Positions 23,637 through 33,263 of a DNA stretch of 64,000 bases are shown here, in pieces. Below the pieces are notes generated by a model. It ran no database searches. It had not been told where the DNA came from and was given only the letters and a program-made list of their open reading frames with translations. This stretch comes from Hyaloperonospora brassicae (taxonomy: Eukaryota > Oomycota > Peronosporomycetes > Peronosporales > Peronosporaceae): NCBI GenBank assembly GCA_947650285.1, contig CANTFL010000332.1, positions 124,001-188,000 on the forward strand. The letters are read 5' to 3'. Numbering within the stretch: the stretch's first letter is position 1; each line of letters opens with the position of its first letter. Made by a program: the position numbers and the translations under genes.

Positions 23637-24028
23637 TGTAACGGGGCACACCCTTGCGTGAACTTAACGCAAGGGTTTAGGTGCCCCGACAAGCGTACAC
23701 GAGGCAAACGAGGAAGCGTAGATAAGGCAAAAGTAAAACTGTTATATTAATATAATTAAGTCTTTAACCACTGTCTCTCTGTTTGACTTAACTTAATTAT
23801 GCTAATCTAACTGAATGTATGACGACGTCTACGTCACCACTCATTGCGCGCGTCTTGCGGCGATTGGTGGGTTGATATCATCAAGATATCAACCAATGAG
23901 CAGACTCTTTGGTCGACCCATCAATATCACCACTATCGGTGATATTGTTTAAAGAATATTCAACATCATATTCTTTATTGTCATTATCTCTCAAATGACA
24001 ATTCCATGTAACGGGCTGCCCCGTTATA
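23637..24028 (-). repeat. 5' LTR of element 1
   Basis: Nearly identical to 16181-16573, with about a dozen substitutions or small indels. It would carry the promoter for the genomic transcript. The outer end reads CCGTTATA instead of CCGTTACA. Confidence 0.9.
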
Positions 24029-25034
24029 CTTCCTAACTCTTGGCGCTACCAGTCGATACCTCTACAAGCTATGCCTCTTGAGGTTCGATGGCAGGCATGA
24101 TAATCTAGCCCACGCAGGGACTTACCTTAAGTTTACGCGTAACTTGGACTTAAAAATTCTGCAATGTATTGGTTTATCTGTTTTGCTTTCTCGTAGAGCC
24201 AGTTTGAATGGCTCTCTGGCCTTCCCTAGTTCCTATGCAAATAACGAGATGAATCTGTCGTTAGATCTTTCCGCATTCTGCTATAACATTGAGTCGCCGA
24301 CACCCGAGTCGCCGACACTTAAGTCGTCGACACGTGAGTCGCCGACACTTGAGTCGTCGACACTTGAGTCGCCGACACTTGAGTCGTCGACACTTGAGTC
24401 GCCGACACCTGAGTCGCCGACAATTGATTCGCCGACACCCGAGTCGCCGACACGTAAGTCGCTGGCAGGGCCCGCGCGCCCCCTTGAGTCGCCGATACTT
24501 GATTGACCGACCTTTTCCACTGTCGCTCGAGTTGCCGATACTTGAGTCGCCGACCCTGAAGTCGCCGACCTAATATCCCGTGACTGAAATTCTCTACACC
24601 ACAACTGCCCCAGTCGCGATACGAACCTTACGAGCGAGTGCCTCGACCATTCTCTTCACCGCCACTTCTGTTGGTCATTCCGGGCCGTTCCCCCTGCAAC
24701 ATGGTATGATCTTACAGGACGCTTCTCTCCTTCCTTCTTTTGGTGGCTTTTAGCTTGTGCTCTGCTCGGTGGTATGTTCTCTGTTGCATGTTTCAGTCTG
24801 TCGACGACTCACCGCCGACGACTCACGAGACGCGACTTCGACCTGATCCTCTGCCGTTATCTATGCTTACTTCGTCAGCTCCGTCAGTTGTTGACGGAGC
24901 GATTCCCGACCGGGTGTGTCTTCCCCGCAGACTTTAGCCGGTGAAGAATCGTCGAGCTTAGACGATGAACCTGACACTTCGTCGAGATCGGCTTCTTGTG
25001 ACACTTCTGTGCCGGGCGTCGTCTATGCCAACTC
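24029..25034. other. 1 kb spacer between elements 1 and 2
   Basis: No gene recognised. It contains the 15-bp minisatellite at 24288-24575. The end (24900-25034) encodes a Ser/Asp-rich peptide running into the LTR of element 2, possibly a remnant of another retroelement. Confidence 0.55.
24288..24575. repeat. 15-bp minisatellite (GAGTCGCCGACACTT)
   Basis: About 16-19 copies of a 15-bp unit, often alternating GAGTCGCCGACACTT with GAGTCGTCGACACTT. The unit length is a multiple of three, so several frames stay open on both strands (Glu-Ser-Pro-Thr-Leu repeats on the plus strand). Many units contain TCGA or GTCGAC palindromes. No flanking gene supports a protein. Confidence 0.85.
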
Positions 25035-25510
25035 TGTAACGGGAGTTACACGTCGGCTGGTAGTCGACGATAGGTGTGGTGCACACAAGAGAGGGGGTAC
25101 CCTATAAAGTAATTTTAGATCACAGTGAGTGTATCAATTGTTGAAGACTGATGTCTATCATGAATTGATTGCGAGATCTTTTAAGAGGTTATTTAGGGCA
25201 GGTTAAATACGTTGTTCTAAGGTGTTCTTTTAGGTTAATCAAAGAAATAAAAATTCAGTTCCCCTTTTGATCACTGAAAGACACGTGCCTTACGAGGCGT
25301 CTTTGATCGATAGGAGCTAGCAATACCTGTGAAGGTAGCTGCTCCTGAGCACTCTGTGCTGTGATTCTTTTGAATCGTTTGGTCCCTCAGGAACGGGGAC
25401 CGTAAGCTCTCTGAGCTTGTTGACTCTCTGAGTCGGGTTCGTAGAACCAAAGTTGCTCGTAAGAGCGTTAAGTCTTCCTCTGACTTAAGGAGCTGTGTAG
25501 CTCCGCTACA
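25035..25510 (+). repeat. 5' LTR of element 2
   Basis: Starts TGTAACGGG and ends CGCTACA. The last third (25348-25504) is an uninterrupted array of nine perfect short hairpins with loops of 3-8 nt, for example AAGCTC-tct-GAGCTT at 25404-25418 and GGAGCT-gtgt-AGCTCC at 25489-25504. The LTR supplies the promoter and probably the 5' leader of the genomic RNA. Confidence 0.92.
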
Positions 25511-25512
25511 CT

Positions 25513-25523
25513 TGGTAGCACTA
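25513..25523 (+). promoter_or_regulatory. Primer-binding site of element 2
   Basis: TGGTAGCACTA begins two bases after the LTR, at the standard position. It shares TGGTAGCACT with elements 1 and 3, which suggests one common tRNA primer whose 3' end is AGTGCTACCA. The tRNA itself is not in the window. Confidence 0.75.
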
Positions 25524-25563
25524 GTAGTCAATCTACGCCTGAGTCGGTAACGACTGATCCTCT

Positions 25564-26604
25564 TTGACGATGGAGCAATCCACACCCCTCTCTGAGGCCC
25601 AAAAGGTCGCGCTTGATAAGCTGACCGCGGCCGTAGGCCCTGAGTACGTGGATTTTCTCGCTGCACAAGGTCCCGATGTGCTCAACGCACGAGTCGAGAC
25701 CTTCATGCAGTACGAAACGGCCCTGTTGGGCCAGGTTCAAAACCAAGTAGCGTCGGCTATGCCGACACGCTATGTGGCTATGCCACCAGAAGAGGCTAAG
25801 CCTCGTCCCCTTCGGGTGGACGTTAAATGTTACTCCGGGAAGGAGGGGGGAAACCTTACCCTCTGGATCCGTGAGATTGAGATGGCCATGGACTCTGGTC
25901 TCATCTCACTTGAGAACCAGCGGGTCTCGTTGGCCATCTCTAAGCTCGATGGAAGAGCGAGAGAGTGGGCTTTGTCGTGTGGCACGTCGGTCGACTTGGC
26001 GTTTCCCACGTGGGATTCGCTCAAGCTGGACCTTTTGCGAGTTTTCTCGCCGCCTAACCAGGCATATCGCGTGCGCTCACGCTTCTTGTCTACCCGTCAG
26101 GGTAAGAACGAGTTAACGGACTATGTCCAGGAGTTGAGAACTCTGATGGCTGCTATGCAGTCCGACCCTCTCCCTGAGACCGTCTACGTGACAGTCTTCA
26201 TGGAAGGTCTTCGCAACGGCATTGCCAGGACCGAGGTCTTTCGAGTCCATCCCTCGACTTTTGAGGAGGCTGTGAGCATCGCTCAGAATGCTGAGCATAA
26301 CTTTAAGTCAGCAAGACTTGGTTGGAATGGGTACAACCCAAGCTATGCGAGGGCAACCTCAGCAAATAGCTCAGCTTACTGTAAGCCCGAACCGATGGAT
26401 CTCAGCAATGCTGAAGATGAAGGTGAAGCTGAGCTTCATGTTGCCGAGCAACGACAGGAGGTGAGACGCTGTTACATGTGCGGAAGCACTAAACATTTGC
26501 GTCCCACTTGTCCTTTGCGTAAGCAACGACCGACTCCTACGGGTCGGAACCCCAGCCTCAACCAGAAACTTGGTATGGCACGGGGAAACGTCGACACCCA
26601 GTAG
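25564..26604 (+). CDS. Gag of element 2
   Basis: An intact 346-codon gag starts at ATG 25564, about 50 nt after the LTR. Residues about 85-260 form a capsid-like retrotransposon gag domain ([42 protein letters not shown]). Residues 303-316 form a CCHC zinc knuckle, [14 protein letters not shown], for RNA binding. It would assemble the particle and package the transcript. The stop TAG sits inside a stem-loop that forms part of the -1 frameshift signal, and the last 80 nt are also open in the -1 (pol) frame. Confidence 0.92.
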   Translation: MTMEQSTPLSEAQKVALDKLTAAVGPEYVDFLAAQGPDVLNARVETFMQYETALLGQVQNQVASAMPTRYVAMPPEEAKPRPLRVDVKCYSGKEGGNLTLWIREIEMAMDSGLISLENQRVSLAISKLDGRAREWALSCGTSVDLAFPTWDSLKLDLLRVFSPPNQAYRVRSRFLSTRQGKNELTDYVQELRTLMAAMQSDPLPETVYVTVFMEGLRNGIARTEVFRVHPSTFEEAVSIAQNAEHNFKSARLGWNGYNPSYARATSANSSAYCKPEPMDLSNAEDEGEAELHVAEQRQEVRRCYMCGSTKHLRPTCPLRKQRPTPTGRNPSLNQKLGMARGNVDTQ

Positions 26605-26624
26605 GCGCGGGGCGGCCTACTGGG
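26583..26624 (+). promoter_or_regulatory. Programmed -1 frameshift signal of element 2 (gag to pol)
   Basis: The gag codons CGG GGA AAC give the heptamer G GGA AAC (26583-26589) in the correct phase. GGGAAAC is a known retroviral slippery sequence. After a 7-nt spacer (26590-26596) come perfect 10-bp arms CCCAGTAGGC (26597-26606) and GCCTACTGGG (26615-26624) with an 8-nt loop. The gag stop TAG (26602-26604) is inside the stem. The -1 frame has no stop from about 26525 through to the protease and RT. Confidence 0.88.
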
Positions 26625-29600
26625 GTAGAACTGAGTTCTGTCACTTTTCTACGAGGTAGAGCAACACAGGGCTTAGCCCCACAGAGCTCCGTGCCAGCAA
26701 GCACAGAGCGTGGATACAAGCCTGGCTTGTTAGTCGCTGAGGCGATATTTAAAGGCTTTGAGAAGCACTGGTCGATCTTAATCGATTCTGGGGCGTCATG
26801 CAACTATGCTAGACGCCGTTCCCTTGAGGGGAGTCAGCAATATGCTGAGGCGCTCAAAGCGCACGATGGTGATTCCATCACTGTTCGGTTAGCGACGGGT
26901 AGTCGCGTTACTGTGCCTAAAGTTCCGTTGAACTTGGGCGTGAAGTTTTTGGACTTTGATAGCATGGAACGCTGTCTCGTCCTTGACTTGGATTCGAGAT
27001 ACGACCTCATCCTAGGCATGGCATGGCTTGAACGCCATGAACCATGGATCGATTGGAGGTCTAAAACCTTAGGCGCCACGCGCAATGTTCCGAGCGAAGC
27101 TTTGGAGAGTCATGAACCCACCTTTGCTAGGCAACAAAAGCACTATTGGCGCGAGTCATTGGCGGAAGATGTCAATGTGCTGGACATTGGTATGTCGGAG
27201 CTAACTAGCTCGAATGTCTATGACATGAATGTTGAGCGGAGCTCTTCTAATGTGTTTGAAGAGAGTTGTACTCCGTTGAGTGATACTCGTTGTGATAATG
27301 AGTCACTGCATGCGTCAAGCATGGTTGGCCTACGGGCGGGACATACAGGAAGTAATTCCCATGATGTCAGTGCGGTGGCACGTGAAATTACACAGAGTGG
27401 GGGCGGCCGTGATGGCACCTCACTGAATGTCGGTAATGACATTGATGGCGAGAAGCCAGAGCGTTCAGGGCTAGGCCCGAATGCTGTACGTGAAGTGGTC
27501 CGTGTAAATCCACTGGGTGAAGTGTTTGAGTTACGTAACACTTCACCAGATGTCGTTCAAGACATGAGCTCTCGTCTAGAGCGTGCTAAGACAAATAGCA
27601 ACCACGGGGACCCGACTGTCCCGGCCTCTAGGAGGCGTACGGTTTCTGTGAGGAAACGATTCCAGCGTAGGGTGGCAAGTGTTAAGCGCCCAACGTCTAA
27701 GAAGTCACGAAGTGATAATAGTAATAATACACTATATACACTTGTCAATGGGTTGACTGGCCAGATCGATGGCAATATTAGTCTTGAGACTCTTCCATCT
27801 TTGGATACTCTCTTTGAACTAGACGAAATGTCTGACGGCGAATTTAGCCAAGCCTTACAGGCGGGAGAATTATCCGAGTTAGTGGTCATTCGACCAGATA
27901 TTGAGTTGAACTCATCCTCGTTATTGGACGAGTCTGTCCTTGAGGACACAAAGGCGGCATTGGATGCCCGTAGTGGATCTTCGATCCTTAAGGATCCTCT
28001 TGATCCGTTCTATCCTTTGGTAAAGGAGTTTCAGGACGTGGTGTGTCACAACCCACCGTCCGTCTTACCTCCCGATAGAGGTGTGCGTCATGAAATTGAC
28101 TTGGTTCCTGGAACTAAATACTGCGTAACACGGCAGTGGCCTTTACCCAAGGAACAGTGTGACGTCATTGACGACTTCTTTCGTGCAAATCACGCAGCGG
28201 GCATGGTTCGTGAGAGCAAATCTCCTTATTCCACGCCCACATTTTTTGTTCGAAAGCCCAGTGGAAAGTGGCGCATTGTTCATGCTTACAATAAGCTTAA
28301 TGCTGCCACGATCCCGGCTCAGACACCAATCCCTCGGAAAGATGTTCTTCAGAACAATATGGTGGGATGTACGATGTACAGTGCACTCGATTTAGTCGAT
28401 GGTTATTACCAATTACTCATGCGTGAGAAAGATATCCCGCTAACAGCGGTTAGTACCCCGAGCGGTATGCTCTGGGAGTGGCTAGTTATGCCACAGGGCT
28501 TGTCAAACGCGCCAGCTACGTTCAATCGTCTTGTGACGCAACTGTTTCGGCCTCACCGAGGTTATGCACAGACCTACTTTGATGACATCTTTGTCCATAG
28601 TCGTGCTATGAACGGCCGGTCTGATGTGGATAATCACATCGACCATTTACGAGCAGTGCTCGAGTGCATGCGCACAAACAAGTTGTATGCCAACGCCTCT
28701 AAGTGCATCTTTGGTGCACAAGAGATTCCCTTTTAGGGTGCTTCATTGGGAAGCGTGGTCTTAGAGCGGATCCCGCTAAGATAAAAGCCATAGTCGATTG
28801 GCCGGTTCCTCAGAACCAGAAGGACTTACGTAAGTGGCTTGGTCTTGCCAATTACTTACACAAGTATAGTGCAAACTATGCGGACATGGCTCGACCATTA
28901 TCCAATCTCCTTAAAAAGGATGTGGAATGGTGTTGGACGAACACCGAGCAGAAAGCCTTTACGGCTGTAAAAGAGAGTCTTCTTCATGCGCCAATCTTGG
29001 CTTTGCCCGATCCTGATCGGCCTTTCAGTGTCGTCTGTGACGCATCTGACTTTGCCATCGGCAGTGCTCTGTTACAAACAGATAATGATGGACGGGAACG
29101 CGTCATTGCGTTTGAGTACCGGCAGCTGAAAGCAGCTGAAAAGAACTATCCAGTTCATGACAAAGAGCTACTTGCAATGAAGTATGCTTTAGTTAAATTC
29201 AGAGTTCATCTGCTTGGCTCTAAGCCTTTTGTGATCTTTACAGATCATGCGTCATTACGCACTGCGACCCAGTCGCCACATCTCTCTCAGCGAATGGCTC
29301 GTTGGCTCTCATTCTTTGCGGAATATAACTTCGAGGTGAAGTATAAGCCGGGCAAACAGAATGCTTTGGCTGATGCGTTGTCACGCAGGCCTGACTATGA
29401 GCTTGCTCATGTTACGACTCTGTCACCATCGGTCACAGACCTCATTCGTTCGGCATATGCCAAAGATGAACACTGTGTAGCTTTGCTACGTGCTCTGGGG
29501 AGCGAGGAGTTTAACAACTCAGACATTAAATTGTCGGCACGTTTGCGTGCGAGGCTACATCGATATTCCATCGATCAAGGCCTGTTGTGCTATAGCACGG

Positions 29601-31222
29601 ATGTGGAGGATACTCCCCGTATCGTTGTCCCTCATGATGAGGAATTGAAGTATCGCATCCTCTATGAGGCGCATGATACTGCGGTGGGCGGTCATCTCGG
29701 TCGAGAGAAGACATATAGCGCCGTGAGCCAATATTATTGGTGGCCCAAACTTTACAAATGGGTAAGCACATATGTGCGTACGTGTGAAACGTGTCAACGG
29801 GTGAAACCCTCAGCTCATGCGGCTGCGCCGCTGGCTAGTTTTCCTATACCCTCTGGGTGCTGGGAGTCCATCAGTATGGATTTCATGTTCGGTCTGCCGA
29901 AAGATGTGCAAGGCAATACGGGTATTGTGGTCTTTGTTGACCGTTTGAGCAAGATGGCTCACTTAGCGGCTGTGCCAGATACCATTGATGGTGAAGGTAC
30001 AGCTTCGCTGTTTATCGATCGAGTGTTTCGACAACACGGCTTGCCTGTGGCAATTGTCTCTGACCGAGACCCTCGCTTCACTGGGAAGTTTTGGAAGTCC
30101 ATCTTCAAGGTGCTCGGCACACGTTTGGACATGTCCACGGCAGATCATCCGCAGACAGATGGTCAAACCGAGCGAGTCAATCGCGTTATCAATGACATAT
30201 TACGCAGTGTTTGCGCTAATACACCAAAATGTTGGAGTTCGATGCTTCCTGTTGTTGAGTTCGCGTTAAATAACGCTGTTCACGCCTCTACAGGCTTTAC
30301 TCCATTCTACGTGAACGGTCTCACACACCCTCGCGTTCCGTTGACGCTACCACTGCGTGGTTCAGGGCTTGGTGGGGGAGAGATGGCCGATAGGCTTGCT
30401 GGTATCAGCCCTGCTACTGTTCATAAACAGGTAAGCGAGTTTCTCGCAACGCGCTTGAATGTGTTACGACACGTACGTGATGCACTGGCTGATAGCCAAG
30501 ACAAGCAGAAGGAACAAGCTGATGCTAAAGGAAGAGGATGTATTGAACGTTATGAGGTCGGAGACCAAGTTCTACTCAATGCTAAAAACCTACCTACAAA
30601 TGTAGTGTCTGCCGTCTTCAAGACAAAGTTGCGTCCGCGCTTCATTGGGCCATTCACGGTCATTGCTAAGAAGGGATTGGCGTATACGCTCAACCTCCCG
30701 CGCAAACTGCGCACGCACCCAGTGTTCTACGTTGGCTTACTTAAGCCGTATCGGGATCCGTCCCATGTGAACTCGGAGGCGCTTGCGCCGGGTAATAGGG
30801 CCTTGCCGTCGGCTGTTGCATCCGAACCAGGAGGTCAAGCTGACCATCCACACGGGCTAAGGCCAACTCCAATGCTTGAACACGGGCTTGCATCGCGTCG
30901 AGCGCACTCTGGGTCTTACCCAATGTCTCTTGGAGACCACTCAGCTCACGGAGCACCTTCTCATGCTCCTCCTTCGGTACCCCGACCACCACCGACTCTG
31001 CTTGATGAGCAAGGGAACCACCAGTTCCATGTGGAGCGACTCCTTCAGCGACGTCGTCGTCGTGGCCAATACCAGTATCTGGTGAAGTGGCGAGGGTACC
31101 CGGAGTCGGAGAACTCGTGGGAGTATGAGATACCCCTTCGGCAGGACTGCCCTTACGCCGTGGATGTTTTTGAACATCGTGGCCAGGGTCGCCTTGCGAG
31201 CGAGAACGCTTCTCACCAATAG
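26605..31222 (+). pseudogene. Pol of element 2: protease, RT, RNase H, integrase, chromodomain (one frameshift)
   Basis: Translated by -1 frameshift from gag. The first part (independent GTG 26691, to 28736) has protease [10 protein letters not shown] (catalytic Asp at residue 32 of that frame) and RT with YFDDIFVHS at residues 629-632. It ends ...[14 protein letters not shown]. The second part (28703-31222) continues one frame back with the RT thumb, RNase H (CDASDFAIGSALL, TDHASLRT, ADALSRRP), integrase zinc domain (HDTAVGGHLGREKT, CETCQR), DDE core (VVFVDRLSKM, VSDRDPRF, DGQTERVNR), GPY/F module and a complete chromodomain at residues 774-825 (FHVERLLQ, YLVKWRGYPESENSWE). A single missing T in a T run at 28731-28734 separates the two. 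Everything else looks functional. Confidence 0.92.
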
Positions 31223-32042
31223 TGGTGGGAGGTGGCGTGTTGCTCCGCACCTTAGGGTCGTGACCCGTGGCTACCATTGTAGCCGGAGCATAACGCGTAC
31301 GTGTACGCAACTGGCCTCTGGCCTTGAGATTGGCATACTCGAACCGGAGCTTCCGTTCCAGACGAACGTCAGCCACATCGGCGCTGGCCCGCAGCGTTGG
31401 CACACTGCTAAGATGCCGCTTGCGGTACACCCAACGGATGAACTCATTGTCCTCCTCCTCGGGCAGTTCGCCAGCGAACAACAAGATGGGCACGCCCTTT
31501 ATCGGTCGAACCGAAACACCACGAGAAAGACTCTCAAGGTGTGCAAGGTACTGACCTTGCGTGGTAAAGGCTGGTTCGAGATACCTCTCATTTAGAGCCT
31601 TGCGAAAGGCGATATCTTCTGGCGACGTAGCCTCGGGGCCAATGGCCCATGTTGAAAGGCTACGGCCTTCCGTTTGACGGAGGCGTTGCTCCACGTCTGG
31701 TGTTGAGAACACGTAACCACTCCGGTTTCGAATAACCGCCTGGGTATGAGTGCGACGTAGAGCACGCTCCTCACGCTGACGGATCAGCTCCTGTTGCTCG
31801 TCGAGCGGGTTCGTGATGATGTTCTCACCTGCATCTGTTGTATGATGCTGCGCCACTGGCGCGGTGGTATCACCACGTTCAACGAACGGATTCGATGCTG
31901 TAAGAGGACGAGCCTCAGGTACAGCGGAGTGGGATGATATCCCGTCATCTCCATGGACACTGGTATCACTACCATAGTCCACATCCTCGTCGAAGTCGAG
32001 GTAAGATGAAAGAGTCCGAGACTCGTTGGGTGGCAATGCCAT
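30741..32042 (-). CDS. Antisense coiled-coil protein of element 2, overlapping the pol chromodomain region
   Basis: An intact 433-codon frame from ATG 32042 on the strand opposite to pol, starting 107 nt inside the 3' LTR. Residues 1-80 are acidic and Ser-rich. Residues 80-260 look folded (YLEPAFTTQGQYLAHLESLS, GVPILLFAGELPEEEDNEF, VRLERKLRFEYANLKARG). Residues 265-350 are Pro/Ser/Gly/Asp-rich. Residues 356-410 form a coiled coil with Leu/Val heptads (HEKVLRELSGLQETL, ALDAMQARVQALELALARVD). The last 160 codons overlap pol. The coiled coil (30813-30977) opposes the pol linker, and the pol chromodomain (31022-31180) opposes the low-complexity part. The position matches the antisense gene of element 1. 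No family recognised. Known parallels in kind are antisense genes of plant Grande elements and HTLV-1 HBZ. Confidence 0.7.
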   Translation of the reverse strand: MALPPNESRTLSSYLDFDEDVDYGSDTSVHGDDGISSHSAVPEARPLTASNPFVERGDTTAPVAQHHTTDAGENIITNPLDEQQELIRQREERALRRTHTQAVIRNRSGYVFSTPDVEQRLRQTEGRSLSTWAIGPEATSPEDIAFRKALNERYLEPAFTTQGQYLAHLESLSRGVSVRPIKGVPILLFAGELPEEEDNEFIRWVYRKRHLSSVPTLRASADVADVRLERKLRFEYANLKARGQLRTRTRYAPATMVATGHDPKVRSNTPPPTTIGEKRSRSQGDPGHDVQKHPRRKGSPAEGVSHTPTSSPTPGTLATSPDTGIGHDDDVAEGVAPHGTGGSLAHQAESVVVGVPKEEHEKVLRELSGLQETLGKTQSALDAMQARVQALELALARVDGQLDLLVRMQQPTARPYYPAQAPPSSHGTDPDTA

Positions 32043-32137
32043 GGTGTTTCGTGTTTAGCAACCGCGAGGTTAAGCACACACACACCGACCTCTTCGAGGA
32101 AAGAAGCCGATTGACGTTTGGTGGTAACGTCAGTCTG

Positions 32138-32149
32138 GTGGAGGAGGGT
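32138..32149 (+). promoter_or_regulatory. Polypurine tract of element 2
   Basis: GGTGGAGGAGGG directly precedes the 3' LTR at 32150, as expected for the plus-strand primer. Confidence 0.8.
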
Positions 32150-32624
32150 GTAACGGGGTTACACGTCGGCTGGTAGTCGACGATAGGTGTGGTGCACACA
32201 AGAGAGGGGGTTACCCTATAAAGTAATTTTAGAACACAGTGAGTGTATCAATTGTTGAAGACTGATGTCTGTCATCAATTGATTGCGAGATCTTTTAAGA
32301 GGTTATTTAGGGCAGGTTAAATACGTTGTTCTAAGGTGTTCTTTTAGGTTAATCAAAGAAATAAAAATTCAGTTCCCCTTTTGATCACTGAAAGACACGT
32401 GCCTTACGAGGCGTCTTTGATCGATAGGAGCTAGCAATACCTGTGAAGGTAGCTGCTCCTGAGCACTCTGTGCTGTGATTCTTTTGAATCGTTTGGTCCC
32501 TCAGGAACGGGGACCGTAAGCTCTCTGAGCTTGTTGACTCTCTGAGTCGGGTTCGTAGAACCAAAGTTGCTCGTAAGAGCGTTAAGTCTTCCTCTGACTT
32601 AAGGAGCTGTGTAGCTCCGCTACA
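32150..32624 (+). repeat. 3' LTR of element 2
   Basis: Nearly identical to 25035-25510, including the array of nine hairpins (32462-32618). It is followed directly by CTTGGTAGCACTA (32625-32637), the same 13 bases that follow the 5' LTR. Confidence 0.92.
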
Positions 32625-32637
32625 CTTGGTAGCACTA

Positions 32638-32966
32638 CATCACCACTCCAATATCCTTCACCGGTAGTACGTGCGTGTTCTTAAAGAGCTGATCGTGAAC
32701 TTACACACCAATTATCGTGGTCTCATAACCACCCCCTTTTAGTACAGAGAGCCTCTTAGTAACAATGCGCGAAACTTGACGTCTTGAGTGACTTGCGTTG
32801 AAGCTCGTCTCTAAGTCTCCGAGATTGCTTTAGGCTGTATAGGCTCTTCTTCAGTCACGATGACACCTTGCCGCGTCACCTTGATCAGACACACAAACAT
32901 TTCTGTTGTATAACCATACATTGGAGAGGATGCAAAAGATTTTCAAATCTTCCTCCTTCTCGGACT
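32638..32966. other. Unassigned sequence right of element 2
   Basis: No gene or repeat recognised. The minus strand may continue the Copia fragment at 32967-33263, but no motif is clear. Confidence 0.4.
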
Positions 32967-33263
32967 TCACGTAAGCAAACGACATATCGCCGTGTTGCGC
33001 AGGACTTTCCCCACCCTTGCAAGCGCCATAATTATATACGCTGTCGTCATGAATACCACTGAGCTAATTTGGTGCTGTAATTGTAACCGTGGGAGTGTTC
33101 GTTTCCCCATGCAATTAGCCTGGGCCTTGGATTGCTCTAACGAGTTTTCAAAGTGACGCTTACTTCTATTTACCCATTTCAAGTGTAACGTCTTATATTC
33201 GGCAAGTTTTGTCACGTCATCCCAGGTTCCATTTGAATCGAGCGTCTTGATCTCGGTAGCCAT
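32967..33263 (-). pseudogene. Ty1/Copia reverse transcriptase N-terminal fragment
   Basis: The minus-strand peptide MATEIKTLDSNGTWDDVTKL followed by LHLKWVNRSKRHFE matches the start of Copia RT, where relatives have E...LxxNGTWxxV and KWVxxxK. Only this first part of RT is recognisable. It lies downstream of the RT catalytic half at 34405-35141 in the same orientation, which is the wrong order for one element. It therefore comes from a second copy or a rearrangement. Confidence 0.6.

Larger units (their letters stand above)
16181..24028 (-). mobile_element. Ty3/Gypsy chromodomain retrotransposon, element 1
   Basis: The 7.85 kb element is bounded by LTRs of 393 bp (16181-16573) and 392 bp (23637-24028) that begin TGTAACGGG and differ by roughly 3%. 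In element direction (right to left) the order is LTR, primer-binding site, gag, -1 frameshift signal, protease, RT, RNase H, integrase with chromodomain, antisense gene on the opposite strand, polypurine tract, LTR. Pol carries a nonsense change at 21016, several frameshifts and a deletion in RNase H, so the element cannot move on its own. I see no clear target duplication (TGAA or CTGAA on the left, CTTCC on the right). Confidence 0.9.
25035..32624 (+). mobile_element. Ty3/Gypsy chromodomain retrotransposon, element 2
   Basis: The 7.59 kb element is bounded by LTRs 25035-25510 and 32150-32624 that differ at only a handful of positions (about 1%), so it is the youngest element here. The order is LTR, primer-binding site, gag, -1 frameshift signal, protease, RT, RNase H, integrase, chromodomain, antisense gene, polypurine tract, LTR. 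Gag and the antisense gene are intact. Pol has one visible lesion, a missing T at 28731-28734. The 3' LTR is followed by 13 bases identical to the sequence inside the 5' LTR, including the primer-binding core. No target duplication is evident. Confidence 0.92.

Noticed and set aside
24288..24575. CRISPR array
   Set aside because: Units are directly adjacent without spacers, and the window is eukaryotic.
24078..24604. Open frames of 90-140 codons on both strands across the minisatellite
   Set aside because: They exist because the repeat unit is 15 bp. There is no domain or start context.
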